Source: Spizellomyces punctatus DAOM BR117 (taxonomy: Eukaryota; Chytridiomycota; Chytridiomycetes; Spizellomycetales; Spizellomycetaceae). From it: a stretch of DNA of 64,000 bases. The notes beneath the pieces were generated by a model. It did not search any database and was not told where the DNA came from. It saw nothing but the letters and a program-made list of their open reading frames with translations. How positions within the stretch are numbered: the first letter of the stretch is position 1; each line of letters starts with the position of its first letter. The stretch spans positions 756,208 to 820,207 of the forward strand of contig NW_015971545.1 of the NCBI RefSeq assembly GCF_000182565.1, in the 5' to 3' direction. The translations under genes were made by a program, and so were the position numbers. This document shows, piece after piece, positions 63,723 to 64,000 of this stretch.

Positions 63723-64000
63723 ACGTCATGGTAGCGAGTAACAACCATACTGGGTTGGACTCGGCCATCACATACAAAGCATCCTCCACCATGTTACCAA
63801 CAAATTGCCATCATGGGACAGGGGCATCCGCACCGCCGACTACCCTCAGCGCACATCAAGCGCAAAGTGGGTATACCTGCACACGAAAATGGAAGACCTT
63901 TCCATGTTTTGCCGCTCCTCCCGGCTCCATGATTTCATATATAGTCATTTTTTTTGCTCCTCCTAATCTGACCGATTCTATACAGAATCATAGATGGAGT

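Overview
The window joins two very different kinds of DNA. Bases 1 to about 16,400 hold most of an endogenous dsDNA virus of the Polinton-like / Maverick type. It has densely packed, intronless genes with short AT-rich spacers, and a recognisable morphogenesis set: a FtsK/A32-type packaging ATPase with Walker A and B motifs, a 462-residue major capsid candidate, a 247-residue penton-like minor capsid candidate, a small arginine-rich core-like protein, and a very long repetitive fibre. From about 17,700 to 64,000 the window is ordinary fungal chromosome: genes of 1 to 10 or more exons, short GT-AG introns (about 45-195 bp) and conserved eukaryotic families. The gene set and the resident Polinton-like virus fit an early-diverging, probably chytrid, fungus. 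That host assignment is inference.

Viral region. Leftward genes: the start of a large protein running off the window (1-1904, possibly a protein-primed DNA polymerase), a NUMOD1/HTH-like protein, a charged 243-residue protein, a 56-residue basic protein, the capsid candidate and the ATPase. Rightward genes: penton candidate, a 105-codon gene, a 325-residue NPxTG-motif protein, a charged coiled-coil protein, the fibre (broken by a 100-N assembly gap at 13558-13657), two unknowns and a ZZ-like zinc-finger protein. An 86-residue gene faces left between them. Regulation looks virus-like: TATA-like boxes about 20 nt before start codons and perfect hairpins at gene ends. Three genes (1-1904, the ATPase and the 105-codon gene) are each stopped by one in-frame TGA that fits a CGA to TGA change. 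Most other genes are open, so the copy looks fairly young.

Two features of the viral region stand out. Eight copies of TGAAACA, spaced 19-21 bp apart, lie immediately upstream of the 243-residue gene; this is the core of the yeast Ste12 pheromone-response element. Modular GC-rich palindromic repeats, built from 12-, 18- and 21-bp units, lie between and inside viral genes and are read in several frames.

Boundary. At 16621-16681 there is the apparent 3' end of a Ty3/gypsy-type pol gene and a polypurine tract, followed by an LTR beginning TGTGACAG at 16682. The virus therefore ends in, or is truncated by, a retroelement remnant.

Host genes in order: RGS protein (-), small nuclear-type protein (-), multi-pass membrane protein (+), four-CBS SNF4-like protein (+), twin-CX9C protein (-), lysophospholipid acyltransferase (+), CDK10-like kinase (+), ARO8/AADAT-type aminotransferase (+), Mpv17/PMP22 protein (+), SR-cyclophilin (+), Bsd2/NDFIP protein (-), an unresolved locus, LEA-like protein (+), MTFR-like protein (+), HAM1/TULIP-like protein (-), Old Yellow Enzyme (+), BTB protein (+), membrane-anchored beta-propeller (+), F-box protein (-), tRNA-Ala(AGC) (+), FAAP24-like protein (-), a catalytically dead MPN-domain protein (-), alpha/beta hydrolase (+) and a polytopic membrane protein (+). 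Exon boundaries were built by hand from splice consensus and phase, and all listed exon sums stay in frame.
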